46,379 nt of DNA, from NCBI GenBank assembly GCA_012964825.1, contig DTTI01000040.1, forward strand, positions 1 through 46,379, read 5' to 3'. The translations under genes and the position numbers were made by a program. The notes under the pieces were generated by a model, which was given only the letters and a program-made list of their open reading frames with translations, made no database searches and was not told the DNA's origin. Origin of the DNA: Candidatus Neomarinimicrobiota bacterium (GTDB taxonomy: Bacteria > Fidelibacterota > Marinisomatia > Marinisomatales > S15-B10). Below are positions 26,699-34,799 of this stretch, piece by piece (position 1 is the first letter of the stretch; each line of letters begins with the position of its first letter).

Positions 26699-28418
26699 GA
26701 TCAAGCTCCTCTCAGATGATTTGAAAAATAAGATCGCCGCTGGTGAAGTGGTGGAGCGACCGGCATCTGTGGTTAAGGAACTGATTGAAAACAGCCTTGA
26801 TGCAGGTGCGACGGAAATTGATGTCATTGTCAGAGGAGGTGGGAACGTATCGATGCAAGTCATTGATAATGGCGCTGGACTGGAGAAAGATGATCTGCTT
26901 ATTGCCTTCTCTCGTCACTCTACCTCCAAGATTGAAACAGTAGAGGATCTTTCTACCATCGATACGCTGGGATTCCGGGGCGAGGCGCTGTCCAGTATTG
27001 CTTCGGTAGCAAAAGTAAAAGCGTTGTCATCTGTCAATGGTGAGGATTCTGGCTACGAAATTTCCGTTTTGGACGGCGAAATTTCCCAGCCTGAACCTGC
27101 GGCACTATCCAAAGGGACAGCCATATCTGTGAGCGATCTTTTCTTTTCAATTCCCGCACGGCGAAAGTTTCTGAAGAGTGCCCAGGTGGAGCTTCGTCAC
27201 ATCATTAGGACGGTCCGCCGTTTTGGTCTCTGTCGACCAGATGTCAAATTCACTCTGACAGCCGATGACAAAGAGGTTATGACACTTGCACCGGTGACTC
27301 TCATTGACCGAATAGCCGCTGTCCATGATCCGTCCTACCGGGAGAATCTGCTGGAGGTAAATCACCAAGCTGGACCCTTTGCCATCACTGGTTATGTGGG
27401 CAATCTGAATCTGGTTCGAAAGCGTTGGGGGGAGCAGAGCCTGTTTCTCAATGGTCGATACATTGTCAATAAATTGCTTAATTCAGCTATCTATTCTGCT
27501 TACCAGTCCCTTGTTTCCCGGGGAGAGTTTCCATTCTTTGTCATCACTCTGGAAGTTCCACTCGATACAGTGGATGTGAATGTTCACCCTATGAAAATAG
27601 AAGTTCGTTTCAGAGATGAATGGCGTGTGTACCATGCGCTTAAAACAGCGGTGACTAAAGCGCTGGGTGATATCCTTTCCACTGTTCCCGATTTCCTCAA
27701 ATCGTCTGAATCGTTTCCCGATTCAAGCAGCCAGACCGGATTTTCTTTTCCAAAATCGACACCTTCTTCCATTTTGTCGCGCCAGTCTGTTGAAAGGGCC
27801 AAATCGTACGTTCAGACTATGGGTGAGACGCGGACGGAGGAAGAGGGTGTTAATCTTGAAAGTATCTGGCAAGTTCACGCTAAGTATATTGTATCGGAGA
27901 TTAAAAGTGGTTTGGTGATCATTGATCAGCACGTGGCTCACGAGAGAGTCCTGTTTGAACAGGCCATGGGTGCCATGGAAGGGCATCCCTTACCGAGCCA
28001 GTCACTTCTTTTCCCTGAAGTGGTAGAGCTCCCAATTGAGGATTTCTCCACACTCCTTGAATTGTTGACCTATCTTGAGAAGATTGGCTTTCGCATGAAA
28101 GAGTTTGGGAAAAACACAGTAATGATTGAAGGTGTTCCCTCTGAACTGGGGTGGGGGAATGAACGGGAAGTTTTAACTGAAATTATTGACACCTTTCGAA
28201 ATCAGCAAAAGGCCCAGCCTTCATTCATGGAAGCTGTAGCTGCATCGTTTGCGTGTAAGGCAGCGGTGAAAGCGGGCGATGCCCTCACTCATGAGGAGAT
28301 GCAGTCGCTGGTGGACAGGCTCTTTGCCACACAACATCCCTACTACTGCCCTCACGGAAGACCCATCATGGTCAACCTTTCCCTTGATGAACTCGACCGG
28401 CGCTTTGAGCGTACCTGA
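26691..28418 (+). CDS. mutL: DNA mismatch repair protein MutL
   Basis: From ATG 26691 the product is 575 residues. The GHKL ATPase motifs are LIENSLDAGAT (Glu30 the likely catalytic base), DNGAGLEKDDL and GFRGEALSSIASVAK. The C-terminal dimerisation domain holds DQHVAHERVLFE at 412-423, a match (Val for Ala) to the DQHA(x)2E(x)4E endonuclease signature, and CPHGRP from about 553. This indicates a nicking MutL, typical of bacteria lacking MutH. ATG 26691 overlaps the ftcD stop; an upstream start would add non-MutL residues. mutS is not in the window. Confidence 0.95.
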   Translation: MGRIKLLSDDLKNKIAAGEVVERPASVVKELIENSLDAGATEIDVIVRGGGNVSMQVIDNGAGLEKDDLLIAFSRHSTSKIETVEDLSTIDTLGFRGEALSSIASVAKVKALSSVNGEDSGYEISVLDGEISQPEPAALSKGTAISVSDLFFSIPARRKFLKSAQVELRHIIRTVRRFGLCRPDVKFTLTADDKEVMTLAPVTLIDRIAAVHDPSYRENLLEVNHQAGPFAITGYVGNLNLVRKRWGEQSLFLNGRYIVNKLLNSAIYSAYQSLVSRGEFPFFVITLEVPLDTVDVNVHPMKIEVRFRDEWRVYHALKTAVTKALGDILSTVPDFLKSSESFPDSSSQTGFSFPKSTPSSILSRQSVERAKSYVQTMGETRTEEEGVNLESIWQVHAKYIVSEIKSGLVIIDQHVAHERVLFEQAMGAMEGHPLPSQSLLFPEVVELPIEDFSTLLELLTYLEKIGFRMKEFGKNTVMIEGVPSELGWGNEREVLTEIIDTFRNQQKAQPSFMEAVAASFACKAAVKAGDALTHEEMQSLVDRLFATQHPYYCPHGRPIMVNLSLDELDRRFERT

Positions 28419-29340
28419 ACCTTCCAATAACCGAGTCTTGACCCTTGTGGGTCCTACGGCTGTGGGGAAGACAGCTGTAGCCGTTGAATTGGCACGCCGG
28501 CTCGACGGTGAAATTATCGGTCTCGATTCGCGGCAGATTTACAAGTATATGGCTGTCGGTACTGTTCAGCCCACCGATGAAGAGAAGGTCCATGTCCGTC
28601 ATCATCTCATTGGAGATAGAGACCCATCAGAGCAGATCTCCGCCGGTGAATACGTTGGGCTGGTAGAGGTAGCCATAGATGATGTGAAAAGTCGCAGCAA
28701 AGTCCCCATCGTTTGTGGTGGTAGTGGTCTCTATTTCAGGGCGGTGACACGGGGTCTTTTTGATGAATCCACCAGCGATCCTAAAGTGCGGGCAGCGCTT
28801 AAGGAACGATTGGAGAATGAAGGGTCTGATACGATGTTGGCCGAGCTTAAAGTTCTCGACCAGGAGTACGGCGAGATCGTTCATCCCAACAACCACAAGC
28901 GGCTTATAAGGGCTTTGGAGATTATCCAAATTACCGGCAAGCCGCCCACAGAACATTTTCGTCATCAGGCTGAAAGTGATTCCCATGACCGATTCTTCAC
29001 CGTTTTTCTGAGAATGGATATTGAAGAGCTGACGCCGCGGATTGAGAGAAGGACAAAAATGACGTTTGAAAACGGATGGATCGATGAAGTGAAAAAACTC
29101 TTGGATCTCGGATTCGACCGGTCCAGTCACCCCATGGACAGCCTCGGTTACCGGGACATTCTGAAATACCTGGATGGAGAGATGGATTTTGAAGAGATGG
29201 TTGAAAGGATAAAAATCGATACGCGCCAGTACGCCCGGAAACAGTTGAAATGGTTTGACAAGGAAAGAATCGATTGTGTGCTGGAAGTTGCGGGAATGAG
29301 TGAAATGGGCGTGGCTGAGAAAGTTATTAATCAATTTTGA
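28387..29340 (+). CDS. miaA: tRNA dimethylallyltransferase
   Basis: Adds a dimethylallyl group to A37 of tRNAs reading UNN codons. From ATG 28387 the product is 317 residues with the P-loop GPTAVGKT (22-29), DSRQIYKYMAVGT, and the C-terminal YGEIVHPNNHKRLIRALE and QYARKQLKWF. The start lies inside the end of mutL; TTG 28405 is an alternative. The order mutL-miaA is widespread. Its stop is followed by the PyrR leader. Confidence 0.92.
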   Translation: MNSTGALSVPEPSNNRVLTLVGPTAVGKTAVAVELARRLDGEIIGLDSRQIYKYMAVGTVQPTDEEKVHVRHHLIGDRDPSEQISAGEYVGLVEVAIDDVKSRSKVPIVCGGSGLYFRAVTRGLFDESTSDPKVRAALKERLENEGSDTMLAELKVLDQEYGEIVHPNNHKRLIRALEIIQITGKPPTEHFRHQAESDSHDRFFTVFLRMDIEELTPRIERRTKMTFENGWIDEVKKLLDLGFDRSSHPMDSLGYRDILKYLDGEMDFEEMVERIKIDTRQYARKQLKWFDKERIDCVLEVAGMSEMGVAEKVINQF

Positions 29341-29377
29341 AGTTGGTTTAATGGTATCTTAAATTCCTGGCGATCGA

Positions 29378-29413
29378 AGCCCTTTAAACCATCCCCGAGA
29401 GGAGGTAAGGGCT
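29378..29413 (+). promoter_or_regulatory. PyrR-binding RNA hairpin (anti-antiterminator)
   Basis: In the transcript upstream of pyrR, AGCCC (29378-29382) pairs with GGGCT (29409-29413). Inside this, ACC (29388-29390) pairs with GGT (29404-29406) and TCC (29392-29394) with GGA (29401-29403), closing a CCGAGA hexaloop. The segment CCCGAGAGG matches the CCNGNGAGG core of known PyrR-binding loops, and an internal bulge is present as in that family. Binding by PyrR plus UMP would stabilise this hairpin and free the terminator downstream. Confidence 0.8.
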
Positions 29414-29436
29414 AAAAAGAAGTCCTCCTCACTCGG
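29395..29436 (+). promoter_or_regulatory. Alternative antiterminator pairing in the pyr leader
   Basis: CCGAGAGGAGG at 29395-29405 can pair with CCTCCT (29424-29429) plus CTCGG (29432-29436), 11 base pairs with a two-base CA bulge. This pairing is incompatible both with the PyrR hairpin and with the terminator stem, as expected of an antiterminator. Confidence 0.75.
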
Positions 29437-29447
29437 GAGGATTTTTT
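29421..29447 (+). terminator. Regulated intrinsic terminator before pyrR
   Basis: TCCTCC (29423-29428) pairs with GGAGGA (29436-29441) across a seven-base loop, followed immediately by six Ts (29442-29447). Weaker pairing extends the base of the stem. It sits 13 bases before the pyrR start codon and shares its 5' arm with the antiterminator, so it is a control switch and may also end miaA transcription. Confidence 0.8.
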
Positions 29448-29460
29448 GTATCAAGAGGTG

Positions 29461-30003
29461 ATGACGGAGAAACGAAAACAGCTCCTTGATAAGAGCGAAA
29501 TAGAACGGTCGCTCACACGTCTCGCTCATGAATTGACCGAGCGGCTACCTTTTATTGATGATATTGTTCTCATAGGCATCCGTACCCGTGGTGAATTCAT
29601 CACCACTCGGCTCGCTAAAGCTCTCAAGAAGATATCCGGCAACGATGTACCGACAGGATTCCTGGACGTCACTTTCTACAGGGATGATTTCCGCGAACGG
29701 CTCATTCAGCCTCAGGTGAAGGGGACGGAGATCTCTTTTTCACTGGACGGTAAGATGGTAATCCTCACAGATGACGTGCTCTTCACCGGAAGAACAATCA
29801 GGGCTGCACTGGATGAAATTATGGACTTTGGCAGGCCAGCAGCTGTGGCTCTAGCTGTTCTGGTGGATCGGGGGCACCGGGAGATGCCTATTAAGGCTGA
29901 TTTTGTGGGCAAGAATATTCCCACCTCTGATACAGAACATGTGCTGGTGCGACTGAAGGAAGTGGACGGCGAAGATGCGGTTTATCTGGTGAAATACGAT
30001 TAA
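29461..30003 (+). CDS. pyrR: Bifunctional pyr operon attenuation protein / uracil phosphoribosyltransferase
   Basis: Binds the pyr leader RNA when UMP/UTP is high and causes termination; many members also convert uracil and PRPP to UMP. From ATG 29461 the product is 180 residues, the usual size. It shows VLIGIRTRGEFITTRLA, DVTFYRDDF and the PRPP loop VILTDDVLFTGRT at about 100-112. A TTG at 29446 lies in the terminator T-tract and is unlikely. First gene of pyrR-pyrB-pyrC, directly after its own attenuator. Confidence 0.95.
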   Translation: MTEKRKQLLDKSEIERSLTRLAHELTERLPFIDDIVLIGIRTRGEFITTRLAKALKKISGNDVPTGFLDVTFYRDDFRERLIQPQVKGTEISFSLDGKMVILTDDVLFTGRTIRAALDEIMDFGRPAAVALAVLVDRGHREMPIKADFVGKNIPTSDTEHVLVRLKEVDGEDAVYLVKYD

Positions 30004-30016
30004 GCAACAGTGAGCC

Positions 30017-30943
30017 ATGGGATTCCTGAGTAACAGACATCTTCTCGGCCTGGCGGGAATGCCAAAGGAAGATATGGAGCTGATTTTTCAGCATGCTTCT
30101 TCTTTCAGAGAGGTGCTTGATCGTCCCATCAAGAAAGTGCCCACACTCCAGGGGAAGACCATCGTTAACCTCTTCTTCGAAGATTCCACTCGGACTCGAA
30201 TCTCCTTCGAGCTGGCACAAAAGAGACTCTCTGCGGACACGGTTAATTTCTCGGCCAGCATCAGCAGTCTCGAGAAAGGTGAAAGTTTTAAGGATACGGC
30301 ACAGAATATTGAAGCCATGAAGATTGATTGTATTGTTATGCGCCACCCCGTGCCCGGTGCGCATATGCACCTTATCAACTATGTGAATTCTGTTGTGGTA
30401 AATGCCGGCGATGGTACCCACGAACACCCCACACAGGGGCTCCTGGATATGATGAGTCTTCTGGAGGCGAAGGGAAAGCTGGACGGTCTGAAGGTGGCCA
30501 TTATCGGTGATATCACACACAGCCGTGTGGCGCGATCCAATATTCACGGTCTTGTGAAGATGGGTGTCCAGGTGACGCTTTGTGGACCTCCCAACCTTAT
30601 GCCGGTGAACATTGAGGAGTTGGGTGTTGCGGTCAATTATGACGTTGATGAAGTATTGGAGTGGGCGGATGCCGTAAACGTCCTGAGAATTCAGCGGGAG
30701 CGACAGGGGGTCAGTTATATTCCATCTGTTAGGGAGTACAGGGAATTGTTTGGTATAACGCGAGAACGGGTTGAGCGGCTGAAAAAACAGATCACAATAA
30801 TGCATCCGGGACCCATGAATCGGGGTGTTGAAATTGACAGTGATGTGGCCGACAGCGAGAACGCCATCATCCTGGATCAGGTGCTTAACGGCGTCGCTAT
30901 TAGGATGGCGGTACTTTACCTTTTGTTGGGAGATCAACCATAG
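30017..30943 (+). CDS. pyrB: Aspartate carbamoyltransferase catalytic subunit
   Basis: Condenses carbamoyl phosphate and aspartate, the committed step of pyrimidine synthesis. The 308 residues carry the carbamoyl-phosphate motif FFEDSTRTRISFE (STRTR at 57-61), the HPVPGA loop and the DGTHEHPTQGLLD motif. No pyrI follows, so allosteric control by PyrI is unlikely from this locus. Fourteen bases separate it from pyrR, five from pyrC. Confidence 0.96.
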   Translation: MGFLSNRHLLGLAGMPKEDMELIFQHASSFREVLDRPIKKVPTLQGKTIVNLFFEDSTRTRISFELAQKRLSADTVNFSASISSLEKGESFKDTAQNIEAMKIDCIVMRHPVPGAHMHLINYVNSVVVNAGDGTHEHPTQGLLDMMSLLEAKGKLDGLKVAIIGDITHSRVARSNIHGLVKMGVQVTLCGPPNLMPVNIEELGVAVNYDVDEVLEWADAVNVLRIQRERQGVSYIPSVREYRELFGITRERVERLKKQITIMHPGPMNRGVEIDSDVADSENAIILDQVLNGVAIRMAVLYLLLGDQP

Positions 30944-30948
30944 GAATC

Positions 30949-32235
30949 ATGAACGATAAAGCATTGCCTAAAAAATTCCTCATTAAGAATGGTGATATCA
31001 TCGATCCCATCAAAGGGGAACGTTTCATCGGCTCCATCCTCATCAACAGCGGCCGTATAAAAAAAGTGGGGAAGCGAATATCAGCCAAAGGTGCCACAGT
31101 TTATGATGCAGGTGGGAAGGTGGTGACACACGGCTTCTGCGACATCCACGTTCATTTTCGTGAACCTGGAAGGGAGGATAAGGAGACACTTGCCACAGGT
31201 GCCGAAGCCGCCATTGCCGGTGGTTTTACCCAGGTATGTGCAATGCCAAATACGGAGCCGCCCTTGGACTCTCCTGAATCGATCCGCTTTATTGTGGAAA
31301 AAGCGGCGGAGCTTCCCGTAAAAATTCATCCTATCGGTGCCATTTCGGTGGGACTGAAAGGGAAAGAGTTGACGGAACTGAGCGCCATGGTGCAGGAAGG
31401 AGCGGTGGCGTTCTCCGATGATGGTATACCTGTCATGGACAGCGGTGTTATGCGAAGAGTGCTGGAATACGCCAGGCCCCTGGGCATGCCGGTTATCAAT
31501 CACGCCGAGGATCTAACACTGAAACTGGACGGACAGATGCACGAAGGGTCTTGGTCTACCCGATTGGGATTGGCAGGTATTCCTGATGTAAGTGAATCGA
31601 TCATGGTGAACCGTGATCTGGAACTGACAGCCATGACAAGAGGACAGCTCCATGTGCCGCACGTCAGCTCAGCCAAATCGGTAGAGTGGATCCGTGGCGC
31701 AAAGGTCGGGGGACTGGCCATCACAGCTGAAGTGACACCCCATCACCTCTTTTTTACTGATAAAGATCTTCACTCTTTTGACACGAATTACAAGGTGGCG
31801 CCCCCCATCCGGACGGAAGATGACAGACAGGCACTCATGAGTGCCGTAAAAGATGGTACCATCGACTGCATTGCCACCGACCATGCTCCTCACACCGTTG
31901 AGGAAAAAGAGGCTCCGTTTGACTGGGCACCGTGTGGCATGATAGGTCTTGAGAGTGCCTTTGGCGCCGTCTGGAAAGTGCTCAGTGGATTGGGCATGGA
32001 TCTGGAGAAGGTGATCCAGTGTCTTACGATTAATCCCCGGCTTGTAATGAATTTTGAAAAAGATCTTTTCTCAGCCGGCACCGAGGCTGAGCTCACGATC
32101 ATTGATCCTGATGAAGAGTGGACTTTTGCCAAAGAGCACATCCACTCCAAGTCCCGAAACACACCTTTTGTAGGAGAATCCCTAAAAGGGTGCATAAAAG
32201 CGACCATAACCGGCGGAAAGCTTTTCGAACTTTAA
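30949..32235 (+). CDS. pyrC: Dihydroorotase
   Basis: Cyclises carbamoyl aspartate to dihydroorotate. The 428-residue amidohydrolase is the long type I form: zinc ligands His67 and His69 (DIHVHFREPG), MPNTEPPLDS, His185 (INHAED), and Asp311 in ATDHAPH. In this context it is an active PyrC rather than an inactive PyrC' partner, because the metal ligands are present. Ends the pyr unit. Confidence 0.95.
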   Translation: MNDKALPKKFLIKNGDIIDPIKGERFIGSILINSGRIKKVGKRISAKGATVYDAGGKVVTHGFCDIHVHFREPGREDKETLATGAEAAIAGGFTQVCAMPNTEPPLDSPESIRFIVEKAAELPVKIHPIGAISVGLKGKELTELSAMVQEGAVAFSDDGIPVMDSGVMRRVLEYARPLGMPVINHAEDLTLKLDGQMHEGSWSTRLGLAGIPDVSESIMVNRDLELTAMTRGQLHVPHVSSAKSVEWIRGAKVGGLAITAEVTPHHLFFTDKDLHSFDTNYKVAPPIRTEDDRQALMSAVKDGTIDCIATDHAPHTVEEKEAPFDWAPCGMIGLESAFGAVWKVLSGLGMDLEKVIQCLTINPRLVMNFEKDLFSAGTEAELTIIDPDEEWTFAKEHIHSKSRNTPFVGESLKGCIKATITGGKLFEL

Positions 32236-32380
32236 ATTTTTCACCCTCAGGTTCTTAAATGTGACCTGTAAAAACCTATCGGTAGATAGGCTAAATAAAG
32301 ACAATTTTACCTCCACACCTAGTGAGGAAAACTCCTTGTCGAGTTAGACAATTCTTGGCTAGCTTTATTAGCTATACTAA
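32236..32380 (+). promoter_or_regulatory. Structured leader upstream of rplM
   Basis: The 145-base gap before rplM contains three compact hairpins: CCTATC/GATAGG with a four-base loop (32275-32290); CCT-CAC/GTG-AGG with one bulged C (32310-32327); and TAGCT/AGCTA with a five-base loop (32360-32374), ending six bases before the ATG. CAGGT and ACCTG (32248-32252, 32264-32268) form a further inverted repeat. No Shine-Dalgarno is evident before ATG 32381. The arrangement fits an autoregulatory ribosomal-protein leader, but this is inferred only from the fold. Confidence 0.45.
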
Positions 32381-32821
32381 ATGGCAAAACAGATGAAAAC
32401 ATATTCGATAAAAGCCGGTGAGATCCAAAAGGATTGGTTTGTTGCTGACGCTGAGAATAAGATTCTGGGGCGTCTTGCATCCGAGGTTGCTCAGGTTCTA
32501 AAGGGTAAGCATAAGCCGACATACACGCCTCATATGGACATGGGTGACTTTGTCGTTGTTGTCAATGCAGAGAAAGTCCGCGTTTCCGGCAAGAAGGAGA
32601 TGCAGAAGACCTATTTTTCCCACAGCGGATATCCGGGAGGGACAAAAGAGCTGGATTTGTATACCCTGCGAAGAAAACATCCTGAGCGGGTGATTCAGAA
32701 TGCCGTGAAAGGGATGCTTCCGCATAACAGCCTTGGCCGTCATATGATGCGTAACCTTAAAATTTACAGTGGACCGGATCATCCCCATTCTGCGCAGGAA
32801 CCAAAAGTGATGGAGTTCTAA
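32381..32821 (+). CDS. rplM: 50S ribosomal protein L13
   Basis: Early 50S assembly protein. The 146 residues include WFVADAENKILGRLAS, KHKPTYTPHMDMGDFVVVVNA, and HPERVIQNAVKGMLPHNSLGR, which is the L13 signature. ATG 32393 is a possible alternative start (MKTYSIKAGE). Pairs with rpsI three bases downstream, as in most bacteria. Confidence 0.95.
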   Translation: MAKQMKTYSIKAGEIQKDWFVADAENKILGRLASEVAQVLKGKHKPTYTPHMDMGDFVVVVNAEKVRVSGKKEMQKTYFSHSGYPGGTKELDLYTLRRKHPERVIQNAVKGMLPHNSLGRHMMRNLKIYSGPDHPHSAQEPKVMEF

Positions 32822-32824
32822 TCT

Positions 32825-33226
32825 ATGGCGACAGCAAAATCTGACGTTGTATATGCAAGAACAGGTAGGCGCAAAACTGCCGTTGCCCGTGTACGGATGT
32901 CACATGGGAAGGGTAACATGACGATTAACGGTAGAGATTATAAGGATTATTTTGGGCGCACCGTTGATCAGAAAATTGTTGAAAAACCTTTTGAAGTACT
33001 TGAATCCAGTGACTATGACATTTTCGCAAGCGTGAACGGGGGCGGTCTCTCAGGTCAGGCCGGTGCTATTCGCCATGGGATCTCCCGAGCGCTGCTTGAA
33101 GCCAATGCAGATTTAAGGCCGGTTTTAAAAAAGGCCGGTCTCCTCACCCGTGATGCCCGTGAAAAAGAGCGGAAGAAATATGGTCTCCGCGGCGCCAGAC
33201 GCGCCTTCCAATTCTCCAAGAGGTAA
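32825..33226 (+). CDS. rpsI: 30S ribosomal protein S9
   Basis: Its basic C-terminal tail reaches the P-site tRNA anticodon. The 133 residues show [35 protein letters not shown], and the C-terminal [17 protein letters not shown], ending in the conserved SKR. Followed by rpsB after nine bases. Confidence 0.96.
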   Translation: MATAKSDVVYARTGRRKTAVARVRMSHGKGNMTINGRDYKDYFGRTVDQKIVEKPFEVLESSDYDIFASVNGGGLSGQAGAIRHGISRALLEANADLRPVLKKAGLLTRDAREKERKKYGLRGARRAFQFSKR

Positions 33227-33235
33227 GGACACTAT

Positions 33236-34165
33236 ATGGAAGTTACTTTTGATAACCTGCTGAGTACCGGAGCACACTTCGGACACCTTACTAGCAGGTG
33301 GCACCCCAACTACCAACCATATATCCTCATGGAAAGGAACGGTATCCATATCATCAATCTTGAGGAAACTCTTAAAGGGTTGGCCAAGGCTATTGATTTT
33401 CTTACTGACATTGTTGCCGATGGTGGTGAGGTTCTTTTTGTCGGTACTAAAAAGAATGCCAAAGATATTATTCAGCAGGAAGCAGATAAATGCGGAATGT
33501 TCTACGTGGTGGAAAGATGGCTTGGTGGTACACTGACTAACTTTTCCACCATCCGAAAGAGTATCAAGCGCCTTCAGCTTCTTGAAAAGGAATCGAGTCC
33601 ACTCTACGAGAGTGCAACCAAGAAGGAGATCCTTTCTCTGGAGCGTGAGATGATCCGGCTTCAGGACCTTAACCGCGGTATCAAAGACATGAAGCGACTT
33701 CCCAATGCTATTTTTATGGTAGATGCGAACCACGAATCCATTGCCATCAATGAGGCTCGTCGGCTTGAGATTCCTGTGGTTGCCCTGGTGGATACCAATA
33801 CTGATCCAGAGATCATAGATTATCCCATCCCCGCAAATGACGATTCTATCCGTACCATAAAGCTGATCGTGGGTGAAGTTTCCAGAGCCATCTGTGATGC
33901 ATGCTCCATTGCTTATGCTGATGGAGCAGTACCCGTGGAGACGGCCGAGGAAGAAACTGCTGAAGCAGATGTCACTACTGAGAATAGGGAAATGGCTGAG
34001 GATGCTGAATCGAAGGAAGCCGGAAGTGAAAGAATTTCTGTAGAAGAAGAAAAAGAGGCCTTATCAAAAGATGGTGAAGCGCAGGATTTTGATACAGAAA
34101 AGGTGGAGACCGTGGAAGAGGTTCAGGAGCCTGATGATGTCGCGAAAGAAGAGAAGAAAAGTTAA
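33236..34165 (+). CDS. rpsB: 30S ribosomal protein S2 with acidic C-terminal tail
   Basis: 30S protein that recruits S1 and the mRNA. The core (about 1-228) has LLSTGAHFGHLTSRWHPNYQPYI, GTKKNAKDIIQQEA, RWLGGTLTNFSTI and VVALVDTNTDPEIIDYPIPANDD. At 309 residues it is longer than the usual 230-260, because of a tail of about 80 residues dominated by Glu, Asp, Ala, Val and Lys. The tail ends directly before tsf, with no base between them. Confidence 0.95.
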   Translation: MEVTFDNLLSTGAHFGHLTSRWHPNYQPYILMERNGIHIINLEETLKGLAKAIDFLTDIVADGGEVLFVGTKKNAKDIIQQEADKCGMFYVVERWLGGTLTNFSTIRKSIKRLQLLEKESSPLYESATKKEILSLEREMIRLQDLNRGIKDMKRLPNAIFMVDANHESIAINEARRLEIPVVALVDTNTDPEIIDYPIPANDDSIRTIKLIVGEVSRAICDACSIAYADGAVPVETAEEETAEADVTTENREMAEDAESKEAGSERISVEEEKEALSKDGEAQDFDTEKVETVEEVQEPDDVAKEEKKS

Positions 34166-34786
34166 ATGACAATTGATGCAACTATTGTAAAGGACTTAAG
34201 ATGTCGTACTGGTGCCGGTATCATGGACTGTAAAGAGGCACTTCTTGAAAGTGAGGGCAATGTTGAAAAAGCTATTGAATTTCTCCGGAAGAAAGGTATT
34301 GCCAAGGCTGAGAAGAAGGCGGGCCGCCAGGCCAACCAGGGTGTGGTTCTTTCCTATATCCACCCCGGCAACAGGATTGGCGTTTTGGTGGAAGTAAACT
34401 GTGAGACCGATTTCGTAGCCAAAACAGACGAATTTCAGTTGTTTGTAAAAAATATTGCCATGCAAATAGCTGCCACAAATCCCCTTTCCCTAACGCGGGA
34501 TGCTCTAGACAGTGTTTTGGTTGATAAAGAGAAAGAGATCTTTACTGAGCAGGCCAAATTGTCAGGTAAGCCGGACAACGTCCTTGAAAAAATCGTTGAT
34601 GGCAAAATAGAAAAATTTTATCAGGAAAGCTGTCTTCTGGAACAATCCTTTATCAAAGACAGCGACAAATCCGTTAAGGATATTCTGACGGAGACCATCA
34701 CGTCGCTGGGAGAGAACATCTCCATTACCCGCTTCTCACGCTTTGAGGTAGGTGACGCGATCTCTTCAAACGGCCAAGCCGAGTAA
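34166..34786 (+). CDS. tsf: Elongation factor Ts, short form
   Basis: Nucleotide exchange factor for EF-Tu. The 206 residues contain the N-terminal UBA-like region (VKDLRCRTGAGIMDCKEALLESEGNVEKAIEFLRKKG) and the EF-Tu contact VEVNCETDFVAKTDEF. E. coli EF-Ts is 283 residues; this matches the shorter forms with a reduced core domain, known for example from Thermus. It follows rpsB immediately, the standard pairing. Confidence 0.94.
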   Translation: MTIDATIVKDLRCRTGAGIMDCKEALLESEGNVEKAIEFLRKKGIAKAEKKAGRQANQGVVLSYIHPGNRIGVLVEVNCETDFVAKTDEFQLFVKNIAMQIAATNPLSLTRDALDSVLVDKEKEIFTEQAKLSGKPDNVLEKIVDGKIEKFYQESCLLEQSFIKDSDKSVKDILTETITSLGENISITRFSRFEVGDAISSNGQAE

Positions 34787-34799
34787 CTCACACCACTGA

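Noticed and set aside
28627-29334. Minus-strand frame of 235 codons opposite miaA
   Set aside because: Composition is a shadow of the MiaA reading frame; no family resemblance or ribosome-binding site.
29891-30937. Long minus-strand open frame (348 codons) antisense to pyrB
   Set aside because: It mirrors pyrB codon by codon, has no recognisable protein features or start signal, and pyrB is unmistakable on the plus strand.
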